From the NCBI GenBank assembly GCA_002435715.1, contig DISD01000060.1, positions 1-18,511 of the forward strand: 18,511 nucleotides of DNA. Direction: 5' to 3'. How positions within the stretch are numbered: position 1 is the stretch's first letter; every line of letters begins with the position of its first letter. A program made the translations under genes and the position numbers. Below the pieces are notes generated by a model. The model was given only the letters and a program-made list of their open reading frames with translations, did no database searches and was not told the origin of the DNA. This document shows, in pieces, positions 6,926 through 14,578 of the stretch. The DNA is from Rhodospirillaceae bacterium UBA6219 (GTDB lineage: Bacteria > Pseudomonadota > Alphaproteobacteria > Rhodospirillales > Magnetospirillaceae).

Positions 6926-7873
6926 TCACCTCGCCACGAAATGAAAGCTGGGGCCTGTGCGCAAGGTGACGCCTTCGGGACCGGCCTCGTACAACTCGCC
7001 GTCGATGACGAAGGCGCCGTGCAGTCGCAGATCCAGCCGCTGGCAAAGGCCGCCGTCGAAACCCAGAGCTGGATCGGGCAATTGCCCGCGCCATGCTTTC
7101 CACAAACCTAACGCCAAGCGGCGCGGCGGATGGGAAACTCGTAGCCAAGACAAGGATGGGGAGTCGGAAGGCGGCGGAAACGGCCACAAGCCCAGCATCA
7201 GCCGCCGGGCGGTGGTCGCCAGCAACAGGAAACAAGGCGTGGCCAAGCCTTCCACCTCGACACCGTCGATGATCGGACACAGTGCCGGGTCGGCCAGCTC
7301 GTCGCTGCCGCCTAGGGACTCCCACATAACCCGCGCCACGCCAATGGCCACCGCCGTGCGCTGGCGGAAGCCGTGGTCGTGGGCCCAGCGCCCGGCCATG
7401 CGGGTGGCATGGGTGAAGGCTCCCGCTCCAAACAGCAAACCGCGCACCCGCCGCTGTGGCTGATCGGGCCACGTCACCTCCAGGGACGGACGCTCGCTCC
7501 AACGGGCGCCGCGCCAGTCGTGACGCACGGCGTCCAACAAACGGGACAAACCGGCACGGCCCGAGCCGAACGACCCGACATCGCCGGCCGCCAGGTTGGT
7601 TTTCCCCGACGGCAGCAATGCCAGTGGCGGGGGCGACGGTCCGAATGCCTCGGGCAGCCGCGACATCACCTCGCGCAAGGTGCCGTCACCACCATCCACG
7701 GCGATGGCGGCGACGTCGTGGAGGGCGAAATCACGCAAGGCAGTTTCCAATTCCGCCGGCGTCCGGGGGGCGCAAGTCAGCACATCCGGCAGGGCGGCGG
7801 CGTACTCGGCTAATTTGGCCGTGCCGCAATTACCGTCGCTGAACGGGTTGCAGATCAGCGCCACCGGTTTCAT
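6926..7873 (-). CDS. cpgB: diacylglycerol-kinase-family lipid kinase, ceramide kinase candidate
   Basis: The 315-residue protein starts MKPVALICNPFSDGNCG, the usual beginning of the DAGK/YegS/LCB5 lipid-kinase family, and carries the ATP-binding signature DGGDGTLREV at residues 60-69 and the LPSGKTNLA motif at 88-95. The second, beta-rich domain ends with VIDGELYEAGPEGVTLRTGP, a normal family tail with the IDGE motif. The family phosphorylates diacylglycerol, sphingosine or ceramide at the inner membrane surface. CpgB in C. crescentus, located next to serine palmitoyltransferase and a CDP-alcohol transferase, is a ceramide kinase, and this gene has the same neighbours. The ATG at 7873 overlaps the upstream stop as ATGA; the much longer in-frame extension upstream is a shadow of the transferase gene. 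Confidence 0.82.
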   Translation of the reverse strand: MKPVALICNPFSDGNCGTAKLAEYAAALPDVLTCAPRTPAELETALRDFALHDVAAIAVDGGDGTLREVMSRLPEAFGPSPPPLALLPSGKTNLAAGDVGSFGSGRAGLSRLLDAVRHDWRGARWSERPSLEVTWPDQPQRRVRGLLFGAGAFTHATRMAGRWAHDHGFRQRTAVAIGVARVMWESLGGSDELADPALCPIIDGVEVEGLATPCFLLLATTARRLMLGLWPFPPPSDSPSLSWLRVSHPPRRLALGLWKAWRGQLPDPALGFDGGLCQRLDLRLHGAFVIDGELYEAGPEGVTLRTGPSFHFVAR

Positions 7874-9012
7874 GGCTGTGCCAGCCAGGATGACAGCGGG
7901 CCTGACCCGCGCACCGCTCGTTCGGCTTGGATCAGTTGCCCGATATGTATCACGATGGAAACCACCGTCCACACCGCCACGGCCAGCAATCCCCAGCCTG
8001 GCTGACCCAACAGCGTAAACGTGGTCAATATGATCAGATTGGGATTTCGCCTCGCCACCACCAAGCGAAACAGACTGTCGAACCGACGCCACACATGCAT
8101 CTGGAAGCCGTGCCGCAGAATGAAGGCACCTTCCAGCAAGCGCAGAACCATGTACCCGGCGAAGGTCGCGGCCAGGGTCGTTTCCGGCCACGGATAGGAC
8201 ACGCCGGCATCGAGGCACCCCCAATGCCAGGCCAGCCACCAGAACGGCGGATGGATCATGTCGATCCCATGATCGAAGACGTTGCCGAAACGGGTGGAGG
8301 TCAGGGTGACACGCGCCAGCTTGCCGTCCACCGTGTCCAGGAAGGTCATGATCCAAGCCGCCACCAGACCGGCCAGGAACCACCCTTCGGCAAACAGCGC
8401 CATGGCGGCGAACACCAGCACCAGACTGGCCAGGGTGACGGCGTTGGGCGAAAGCCCCGCCCGGGCACACCAGCGGGTCGCCCACCGGGCCGGAACGGGC
8501 CACACATATTTCGTCACCAGATCGGTAACGCCCTTGTAGGCACCGGCGAAAGTCGCGCGCTCGGCCTCGGCGACGGTCTCGACGGTCAGCGGCATGACCA
8601 CTGGTTTCAACCGCTTGCGCAGGATGGCGAGATAGAGGAACGGCACCGCCGGATCGTGCTCGATCAGCCGCAGATGGTCGGGCCAGGGATGGGAATCCAT
8701 GATCGCCAGGGCGGTGGCGGCGACGTCGGCTCCGGCGACATGGGCCGCCAGGGGGATCAGCCGCCCGTCGATCCGGATCGCCAGAATCGTCCCTTCTTCC
8801 TTGGCCAAAAGGCCGATCAGGGCGGGGTCGATCACCCAATCGGCACGCATCATCAGGCAGGAAGGCATGCGTGCCGCAATGTGAGCGTCAGCGGCGAGGG
8901 GCGCGGCACCGGCCTTGCTCAAGGTGCGACGAGCTCGCTCCTCGCCGGTGATGCTCCACAATGCGACGTCGCTATGCCCAAGGATGAGACCGCAAGGAGA
9001 GGATTCAGTCAT
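7870..9012 (-). CDS. CDP-alcohol phosphatidyltransferase with fused N-terminal domain
   Basis: The C-terminal half is a membrane enzyme of the CDP-alcohol phosphotransferase family with every catalytic residue present: D226, D229-G230, A233-R234, G243, D247 and D251, in the exact family spacing. It is preceded by the usual amphipathic entry (ARAGLSPNAVT) and has five or six hydrophobic segments. The first 150 residues are an additional soluble domain (CGLILGHSDVALWS, then IRIDGRLIPLAAHV), reminiscent of a degenerate nucleotidyltransferase as in IPCT-DIPPS fusion enzymes, but its nucleotide motif is not recognisable. The enzyme would transfer a phospho-alcohol from or to a CDP-linked lipid. 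The operon context points to a ceramide head group such as phosphoglycerol, phosphoglycerate or phosphoinositol. The gene overlaps the upstream stop by 8 bases. Confidence 0.85.
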   Translation of the reverse strand: MTESSPCGLILGHSDVALWSITGEERARRTLSKAGAAPLAADAHIAARMPSCLMMRADWVIDPALIGLLAKEEGTILAIRIDGRLIPLAAHVAGADVAATALAIMDSHPWPDHLRLIEHDPAVPFLYLAILRKRLKPVVMPLTVETVAEAERATFAGAYKGVTDLVTKYVWPVPARWATRWCARAGLSPNAVTLASLVLVFAAMALFAEGWFLAGLVAAWIMTFLDTVDGKLARVTLTSTRFGNVFDHGIDMIHPPFWWLAWHWGCLDAGVSYPWPETTLAATFAGYMVLRLLEGAFILRHGFQMHVWRRFDSLFRLVVARRNPNLIILTTFTLLGQPGWGLLAVAVWTVVSIVIHIGQLIQAERAVRGSGPLSSWLAQP

Positions 9013-10210
9013 TCCCCGGCTCCAACACGCCCAGGGCCACTCCGATTTCAGTCATGGCCGCCACCGCCTGATCGATCTGAGCGTCGGTGTGGACGGCGGT
9101 GACGCTGCTTCGCAACAACGGATGGGAATCAGGGGTCGCCGGCGGCAAAGCCAGGTTGACGTAGATTCCCGCCCGCAGCAGCGCGGTCCAGAAGGCGGTG
9201 GCAATGGCAACGTCGGGTAGGCGGATGGACACGATCGGTCCAGGGTGTGGCCCCAGGATGAAGCCGGCACTGGACAGCCCGTTATACAGCCTTTGGGCAT
9301 TGCGGTGCAGGTCGTGGCGCAGTTTTGGCTGTTCGCTCAACCGTTCCAATCCCCGTTGGACCGAAGCGATCAGCGAAGGCGGCAGCGACGCGGTGAACAT
9401 GTAGGGACGACAGCACAGCCGCAGAATATCGAAATTGGGCTGGTTCGAAGTGCAGAAGCCACCGATGCCGCCCAGGCTTTTGGAAAAAGTGCCGACGATG
9501 AATTCCACATCGTCCTCGATCCCTGCCTCTTCGGCACCACCGCGCCCGTTTTCCCCCAACACGCCCAATGAATGCGCCTCGTCCACCAGCAAGGTGGCAC
9601 CGGCTTCGCGTTTCACCTGGGCGATCTCAACCAGCGGGGAGCGGTCCCCCAGCATGCTGTAGATGCCCTCGACCACGATCAGGCGGTGGCCGGGCTGTCC
9701 TTCCAAACGGCGCAGGCGACGGGCCAGGTCGTCGGGATCGTTGTGACGGAAGCGGATCACCTGGGCCGTCGACAGCCGGCTGCCATCATAGATGCTGGCA
9801 TGGCTGTCGGCGTCGAGCAGCAAATAGTCGTCGCGTCCGGCCAGCGTCGAGATCATCGCCAGATTGGCCTGGTAACCCGTGGTGAACACCATGGCCGAAC
9901 GGCGGGCGAAAAAAGCCGCCAGCCCGTCCTCCAGCCCGGCGTGGCCTTGGTAGGTGCCGTTGGCGATGCGAGAGCCGGTCGTGCCGGCGCCGTATTGTTG
10001 CAACGCAGCCACGCCGCTGGCGATCACCTGCGGATCGAACGTCAAGCCCAGATAATTGTTGCTGCCGAAGATCAGCACGGGACGACCGCCGATGGTCGCC
10101 TCGACCGGGGAGCGCACGGAATCAAAGGTCACCGCGAAAGGGTCTGAGCCCTCTCTCTGCAACTCGCCATAGGCATGCTGCAACGGCGCGAACTTGTCGA
10201 GAATGCTCAT
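9005..10210 (-). CDS. spt: serine palmitoyltransferase (alpha-oxoamine synthase)
   Basis: The 401-residue PLP enzyme belongs to the alpha-oxoamine synthase family (BioF, KBL, HemA, SPT). Visible active-site residues are H137 in DADSHASIYDG (stacks on PLP), D210 and H213 in VDEAHSLGVLG, and the Schiff-base lysine K244 in GTFSKSLGGIGG; SNNYLGL near the N-terminus and GTTGSRIANGT are also typical. It condenses L-serine with an acyl thioester to give 3-oxo-sphinganine in the cytoplasm. BioF-type biotin synthesis is the alternative, but there are no biotin genes here, and a dedicated ACP gene lies directly upstream with an ATGA overlap, exactly as in the C. crescentus ceramide locus and similar to Sphingomonas-type soluble enzymes. 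Full length with no membrane anchor. Confidence 0.92.
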   Translation of the reverse strand: MSILDKFAPLQHAYGELQREGSDPFAVTFDSVRSPVEATIGGRPVLIFGSNNYLGLTFDPQVIASGVAALQQYGAGTTGSRIANGTYQGHAGLEDGLAAFFARRSAMVFTTGYQANLAMISTLAGRDDYLLLDADSHASIYDGSRLSTAQVIRFRHNDPDDLARRLRRLEGQPGHRLIVVEGIYSMLGDRSPLVEIAQVKREAGATLLVDEAHSLGVLGENGRGGAEEAGIEDDVEFIVGTFSKSLGGIGGFCTSNQPNFDILRLCCRPYMFTASLPPSLIASVQRGLERLSEQPKLRHDLHRNAQRLYNGLSSAGFILGPHPGPIVSIRLPDVAIATAFWTALLRAGIYVNLALPPATPDSHPLLRSSVTAVHTDAQIDQAVAAMTEIGVALGVLEPGND

Positions 10211-10461
10211 TCCGCCACCCGGTTGATCAAAGCGGCCAAGGTGCCGGCCAAATCAGCGATGGTCTCCACCTGCGCCAAATTGTCCATGGTCAACGACACA
10301 TCGAATTCGTCCTCAAGCGCCATGACGAAATTCATCACCGCCAGCGAATCCAGGCCGAGATCGGCAACGATCCGGGATTCGGTGGAAATCTCCGTGCCGG
10401 GCGGGATCACTGTGCGCAAATGCGCGACGATATGCTCAACGATTTCTTTGCAATCGGTCAT
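10207..10461 (-). CDS. acpR: dedicated acyl carrier protein of the sphingolipid pathway (AcpR type)
   Basis: The 84-residue protein is a complete, acidic acyl carrier protein. The phosphopantetheine attachment site is S39 in LGLDSLAVMNF, and the helix IV segment VETIADLAGTL is present. The ATG at 10461 is chosen because the fold begins right after it; an in-frame extension upstream is only the opposite frame of the reductase gene. It lies ten bases after the reductase gene and overlaps the spt start by ATGA. From the homologous locus, this carrier is expected to receive an acyl chain from the acyl-AMP ligase three genes in front of Spt and present it to Spt. It needs a 4'-phosphopantetheinyl transferase encoded elsewhere. 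Confidence 0.93.
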   Translation of the reverse strand: MTDCKEIVEHIVAHLRTVIPPGTEISTESRIVADLGLDSLAVMNFVMALEDEFDVSLTMDNLAQVETIADLAGTLAALINRVAE

Positions 10462-10471
10462 TTGTCGTCCC

Positions 10472-11422
10472 TCATGCCTGGGCTGTGGCCGCCGCCAGCC
10501 GCAAGGTTGCGATGGTTTGGGCCAATCCGTCGCGCAGCGTCCAGACCGGCCGCCACAACGACGGCGATGGCTGACGACTGGCGGAACTGCTCCAATCGGG
10601 GTGAAGGATTTCGCGGGCCTTGCCGGGAGTGAGCATGACGGCGCGGCCGGAAAGGCGGCCGACGAGCGCACTGACACCGGCCGCCGCGTGCAAAAGAAGC
10701 GGCGGCAGCGCCAAGATGCGGCCGTGTCCAGCGGCTGCGGCGCGGGCGGTTTCCGCCAACTCACGCCAGCCATACCCATCGCGCCGATGGTCGCTCAGTT
10801 CGAAGGTGCCGGCCGGAGCGCCGGGCGGGCACAGGGCGACGACGGCGGCGGCGAGATCGGCGGCGTGGATCAGGCACAGCCGCGCCGCCGGCAAATGGGG
10901 AATGGGCAGCACCGCCCCACAGGCGGCGCGCAGCCAGGAGCCGCTTTCCCGGTCGCCGGGACCGTAGACAGCCGCCGGGCGCAAAATAGCTAGATCGTCC
11001 GGCCCGAGGTGGTGGAAAACCTGCTCGCCCGCCGCCTTGCTGAAGGCATAATCCGACAGATGGGGGGCACGGGCGGCCAGCGACGACACCACCACCACCC
11101 GTGGCGGATAGCGACAGGCCGCAGCCATCTTCGCCAGACGACCGGCACCGTCGCGGTTGACGCGCAGGAAATCGGCAGGGGACCGGGCCTTGATCGCCCC
11201 GGCGGCATGGACCAGCGCATCGGCGCCGTCGAGCAGGCGCGCCAGGGCCTCCTCATCCTCGAGGTCGCCGCCAATCACCTCGACGCCGGCGGCGAGGGCG
11301 TGCTGTCGTCCGGGACGGACCAGCACTTTGACCCGCCAGCCGGCGGCGGTCAGGGAGCGCACCAGATAAGGGCCGATGAATCCCGTCCCGCCGGTGAGGG
11401 CGACCACACGGCCGACGCTCAT
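10472..11422 (-). CDS. cerR: NAD(P)-dependent epimerase/dehydratase, 3-oxo-ceramide reductase (CerR) type
   Basis: The 316-residue protein is an extended short-chain dehydrogenase. It opens with the Rossmann motif G11-x2-G14-x2-G17 (ALTGGTGFIG), has VVSSLAAR around residues 112-118 and the catalytic pair Y125-x3-K129 in DYAFSKAAGE, then LRPAAVYGPGDRES, the family substrate-binding region. In the C. crescentus ceramide locus the protein of this family (CerR) reduces the 3-keto group of the acylated long-chain base to dihydroceramide. Here its gene sits between the acyl-AMP ligase and the ACP, the same order. The ATG at 11422 overlaps the ligase stop as ATGA. It could in principle act on a nucleotide sugar, but no other sugar-modifying enzyme is linked. 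Confidence 0.83.
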   Translation of the reverse strand: MSVGRVVALTGGTGFIGPYLVRSLTAAGWRVKVLVRPGRQHALAAGVEVIGGDLEDEEALARLLDGADALVHAAGAIKARSPADFLRVNRDGAGRLAKMAAACRYPPRVVVVSSLAARAPHLSDYAFSKAAGEQVFHHLGPDDLAILRPAAVYGPGDRESGSWLRAACGAVLPIPHLPAARLCLIHAADLAAAVVALCPPGAPAGTFELSDHRRDGYGWRELAETARAAAAGHGRILALPPLLLHAAAGVSALVGRLSGRAVMLTPGKAREILHPDWSSSASRQPSPSLWRPVWTLRDGLAQTIATLRLAAATAQA

Positions 11423-13194
11423 GCCGCGCCTCCCGAGGTGAAGTCGCCAGCCAGGAAGGCGGCGCGCGCCGCCGACCGGCTGAGCTTGCCCGACGAGGTT
11501 TGCGGTAGGGCGTTGTTGGCGACCAGCACCACCTGTGGTTCGATGCCGTGCACCCTTGAAACAGCGGCGCCTACGGCGTGCGCCAAGGCAAGGCGGGCGG
11601 CGGCGTCGCCAGTGCGGCACTGTACCAGCACCACCGCCCGTTCGCTTTGGGCATCGTCGATGGCAAAGGCCGCCGCATCACCGGTGCGCAGCGTCTCCAA
11701 TTTTTCGACGGTATGTTCGATGTCGTGCGGCCAGATGTTGCGGCCGTTGACGATGATCACGTCCTTGGCCCGGCCGGTGATGACCAGCCGCCCTTCGGCC
11801 AGATAGCCCAGATCGCCGGTGTCGAGCCAGCCATCGGGGTCCATGACCCGTGCGGTTTCGTCCGGGCGGCCGTCGTACCCCCTCATCAGGCTGGGACCAC
11901 GCACCATGACCACGCCGACCCGCCGCACCCCCAACGGCAATCCGTCGGGATCGCGGATTTGCAGGTCATGGCCGGGAATGACCCGGCCACAGACCACGAA
12001 ATCGCGGGTGCGACCATTCGCACCAAGGACGGGCGGCTCGGCCCGGCGCTGGTGCTCCAGCACCTCGACATCGATGCGATCGATTTCCATCCCGCGGTTC
12101 AAATCGGCGAAGCTGACCGCCAGGGTGGTCTCCGCCATGCCGTAGCTGGGGATGAAGGCACGGCGGTTGAATCCGGCCGGGGCGAAGACATCGGCGAACT
12201 CGTCCAGTACCTGGGGACGGATCATGTCGCCTCCGATACCCGCCGCCCGCCAGCGAGACAGGTCCAGTCCCTGTGGCAGGGCGGTCGAGGCGCGCCGAGC
12301 ACAAAGTTCATAGCCGAAGCTAGGGCTGTAGGAGATGGTTGCGCCGTTGTGATCCATCAGCGACAGCCAGCCCAGGGGACGGCGGGCGAAGTCGCGGGTG
12401 GCCAGATAATCCACCGACAATTGGGCGATCGCCGGTGTCAGGACAAACCCCACCAGCCCCATGTCGTGATAGAACGGTAGCCAGGAAATCGCCCGGTCGC
12501 CGGGACGCAAAGCCAAACCGCTACCGGCCATCGCCCCGGCATTGGTCAGCAGCGCCCGATGGGTGATGGCGATGCCGGCGGGGGTACGGGTACTGCCCGA
12601 GGAGAATTGCAGATAGGCGACGTCGTCCTGTCGTGGCTTGGTCAGGGTTACGGCCGCTTCGGGCAGGTGCCGCAACCGGGCGATGCTGCCGTGGAATTTC
12701 AAGCCCATCCCGTCCAATGCTTGCGACAACCATTCCTCAAGCCAAGTTGGCCCGATCATGGCAATGGCACGGCTTCCCGACACCATCTGACGCAACAATG
12801 CACAATAAGCGTCGCGGCCGCCAAAAGCCGGTGGCACTGGCACCGGAACCGGCAGCAGGCGGGCATATTGGCAGGCGACGAAAGCGGTGACGAAGTCGGC
12901 CCCGGTTTCGGCGATCAGGGCAACGCGGTCGCCTGGACACAGGCCTTGCCCCAGCAGGATGCGGGCCAGGGAAACGGCGTGGTCGCGCAGGTCACGGTAA
13001 GTCAACCGTTCCAAAAGATCGAGCCGCCCGGAATAGAAATTCATGCCGGTCAGGCCGCTGGCGGCATAGTCAAAGGCATCGACCAACGTGTCAAAATCGG
13101 TAAAGCGCAACGGACGGCCGCTGGATGTGGGCGTTGCCGTCAGGGGGGCGACAGTGCAAGGTTCGGCGACGCTCTGCTCAACAGCCAAAGACAC
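11419..13194 (-). CDS. aasR: fatty acyl-AMP ligase / acyl-ACP synthetase (AasR type)
   Basis: The 591-residue enzyme is a member of the adenylate-forming superfamily of the FAAL (FadD32-like) branch. Visible core motifs are the P-loop QFSSGSTRTPAG near residues 197-207, SWLPFYHDMGLVG, PSYGMAETTLAVSF, GWLDTGDLGYL, the KDVIIVNGRNIWPHDIE hinge region and the final catalytic lysine in LPQTSSGKLSR. It activates a free fatty acid with ATP and, in this setting, should load it on the operon's ACP for Spt. The GTG at 13194 is preferred as start because GAGAGGGA lies seven bases ahead; an upstream in-frame ATG at 13227 would place the start inside the flippase gene. The order ligase, reductase, ACP, Spt matches the C. 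crescentus locus. Confidence 0.88.
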   Translation of the reverse strand: MSLAVEQSVAEPCTVAPLTATPTSSGRPLRFTDFDTLVDAFDYAASGLTGMNFYSGRLDLLERLTYRDLRDHAVSLARILLGQGLCPGDRVALIAETGADFVTAFVACQYARLLPVPVPVPPAFGGRDAYCALLRQMVSGSRAIAMIGPTWLEEWLSQALDGMGLKFHGSIARLRHLPEAAVTLTKPRQDDVAYLQFSSGSTRTPAGIAITHRALLTNAGAMAGSGLALRPGDRAISWLPFYHDMGLVGFVLTPAIAQLSVDYLATRDFARRPLGWLSLMDHNGATISYSPSFGYELCARRASTALPQGLDLSRWRAAGIGGDMIRPQVLDEFADVFAPAGFNRRAFIPSYGMAETTLAVSFADLNRGMEIDRIDVEVLEHQRRAEPPVLGANGRTRDFVVCGRVIPGHDLQIRDPDGLPLGVRRVGVVMVRGPSLMRGYDGRPDETARVMDPDGWLDTGDLGYLAEGRLVITGRAKDVIIVNGRNIWPHDIEHTVEKLETLRTGDAAAFAIDDAQSERAVVLVQCRTGDAAARLALAHAVGAAVSRVHGIEPQVVLVANNALPQTSSGKLSRSAARAAFLAGDFTSGGAA

Positions 13195-13210
13195 GTTTCC
13201 CTCTCGTCTT

Positions 13211-14566
13211 TCAATCGATGCCAGCACAAGACGCCATGCGTGCCCGCAGACACGACAGCACCGATTGCGACTGCATCAGGGCAAGGGCGATGGCTGCGCC
13301 GATGGCGGCTGCGCCAGCACCTTCGATTCCGGCCAGTGGCACCAACACCACCAGCGACGGCAAATACAGGACGGCCGCAGCCAAGCGGATGACCAGGGCA
13401 AGGGGCGCCTCACCGATGGAAATCAGCGTCGGCTCCAGGGCAAAGGTGCCGACGCCGACTAGCGCCGCCAGCCCCAACAGCAGCGTGGCATTGAAAGCGG
13501 TCGCCACCTGCTGGCCGCCGATCACCGTCAAAATCCACGGACCGGCCAGATAGAGGATCAGGGCGCACAGTGCGGCGCCGCCGGCCGACAGCCGCAGAAC
13601 CCGACCGAGCAGGGTCCGCATGGCCCCGAGGTGGTTCTGCGCGGCGAAGCGGGCGAGTTCCGGATAGATCGCTGCCGTCATCAGCTTAACCGGCTTGGCG
13701 GCGGCTTCGGCCACCTGACGGGCGATACGGAACAGCGCCGCCTGCGGGGCGCCGAGCAACACCCCAATGGTCAGCGTCGCCAATTGATTGGTCAGCAGCG
13801 CCAGCGACGAATTGGCGTTGGTGCTGAGCACGAACCGCCAGATGCCCTCGAAACCGGCGCTCAACGGCCGGTCGCCGGGAACCAAAGACCGCACGGTCAG
13901 GCCGTGGCGTCTGGCCTCGCGCCACGACAGGGTGGCGCTGGTCAGCGCACCGGCCACCGCCGACGCCGCCCACAGCGCCAGAAAGTCGGTCAGCCCGCCA
14001 CCGGCGAAAAACAGAACCGCGGCGCCCAACAGGCGCACCAGCGCCTCGACGTTGTCTTCCAGTACCACCAGATTGAAGCGATCGAACAGGCGCAGCATCC
14101 CGACCGGCGTCGAGGTGATCATGAACAACAGCGATCCGGCATATAGCATGGCGGCCGGCACGATCTCCGCAGACAGTCCCAGGGTCGTGCCAAAAAGCCA
14201 CAGGGTTGTCGCCGCGACCACGGTTCCGGCAATGGCGCTGCCGATGTCCAGCCGGGCGGTGAACAGCACCAGCCGGCGCAGGTCGTCCAGTCGGCCTTCC
14301 TGCAAGGCGGCGGTGCCGTAGCGCAGGATCGGTTGCCAGCTTTGGAACTTGACCAGGGTTTGGGTGATTTCGACCACGGTGTGGATGATGACGAGGGCTC
14401 CGAAGGTTTCCACCCCTAACGTCCGCACCGTCAGCGCCAGATAACCGAGTCCAAGCAGGCCACTGACCGACTTGCCGCCGATCAGCAGGCCGAGATTAGT
14501 CAGCAACCGACGCATCCCGCCACCCGTAGAGTGGCTGGAACGGCGGGACAGGGCGTCGTCATCCAT
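13211..14566 (-). CDS. Wzx/MATE-like lipid flippase family membrane protein
   Basis: The 451-residue protein looks like an oligosaccharide/lipid flippase of the MOP superfamily. About twelve hydrophobic segments are visible, beginning with LTNLGLLIGGKSVSGLLGLG and TVRTLGVETFGALVI, which match the first two helices and the small-residue loop of the Wzx family, and ending with several Ala/Leu/Val-rich helices. These proteins flip lipid-linked head groups or glycans across the inner membrane. No glycosyltransferase is present in the operon, so a role in moving a modified sphingolipid or its intermediate is plausible. It starts 12 bases after the first gene of the operon. The ATG at 14566 opens with a charged, non-conserved leader (MDDDALSRRSS); an ATG at about residue 18 is an alternative. 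Confidence 0.75.
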   Translation of the reverse strand: MDDDALSRRSSHSTGGGMRRLLTNLGLLIGGKSVSGLLGLGYLALTVRTLGVETFGALVIIHTVVEITQTLVKFQSWQPILRYGTAALQEGRLDDLRRLVLFTARLDIGSAIAGTVVAATTLWLFGTTLGLSAEIVPAAMLYAGSLLFMITSTPVGMLRLFDRFNLVVLEDNVEALVRLLGAAVLFFAGGGLTDFLALWAASAVAGALTSATLSWREARRHGLTVRSLVPGDRPLSAGFEGIWRFVLSTNANSSLALLTNQLATLTIGVLLGAPQAALFRIARQVAEAAAKPVKLMTAAIYPELARFAAQNHLGAMRTLLGRVLRLSAGGAALCALILYLAGPWILTVIGGQQVATAFNATLLLGLAALVGVGTFALEPTLISIGEAPLALVIRLAAAVLYLPSLVVLVPLAGIEGAGAAAIGAAIALALMQSQSVLSCLRARMASCAGID

Positions 14567-14578
14567 GGCGACCCCCGG

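Noticed and set aside
7874..8839. Minus-strand extension upstream of the lipid kinase suggesting a giant fusion protein
   Set aside because: The extension is an off-frame translation of the CDP-alcohol transferase; the kinase begins exactly at the MKPVALICNP family start.
7927..9102. 391-codon plus-strand open frame
   Set aside because: It mirrors the transferase and spt genes, is rich in Gln, Gly, His and Arg as GC-rich antisense frames are, and has no domain.
9005..10210. Annotation as BioF (8-amino-7-oxononanoate synthase)
   Set aside because: Same superfamily, but no biotin genes are nearby and the ACP, reductase and bCerS neighbours point to serine palmitoyltransferase.
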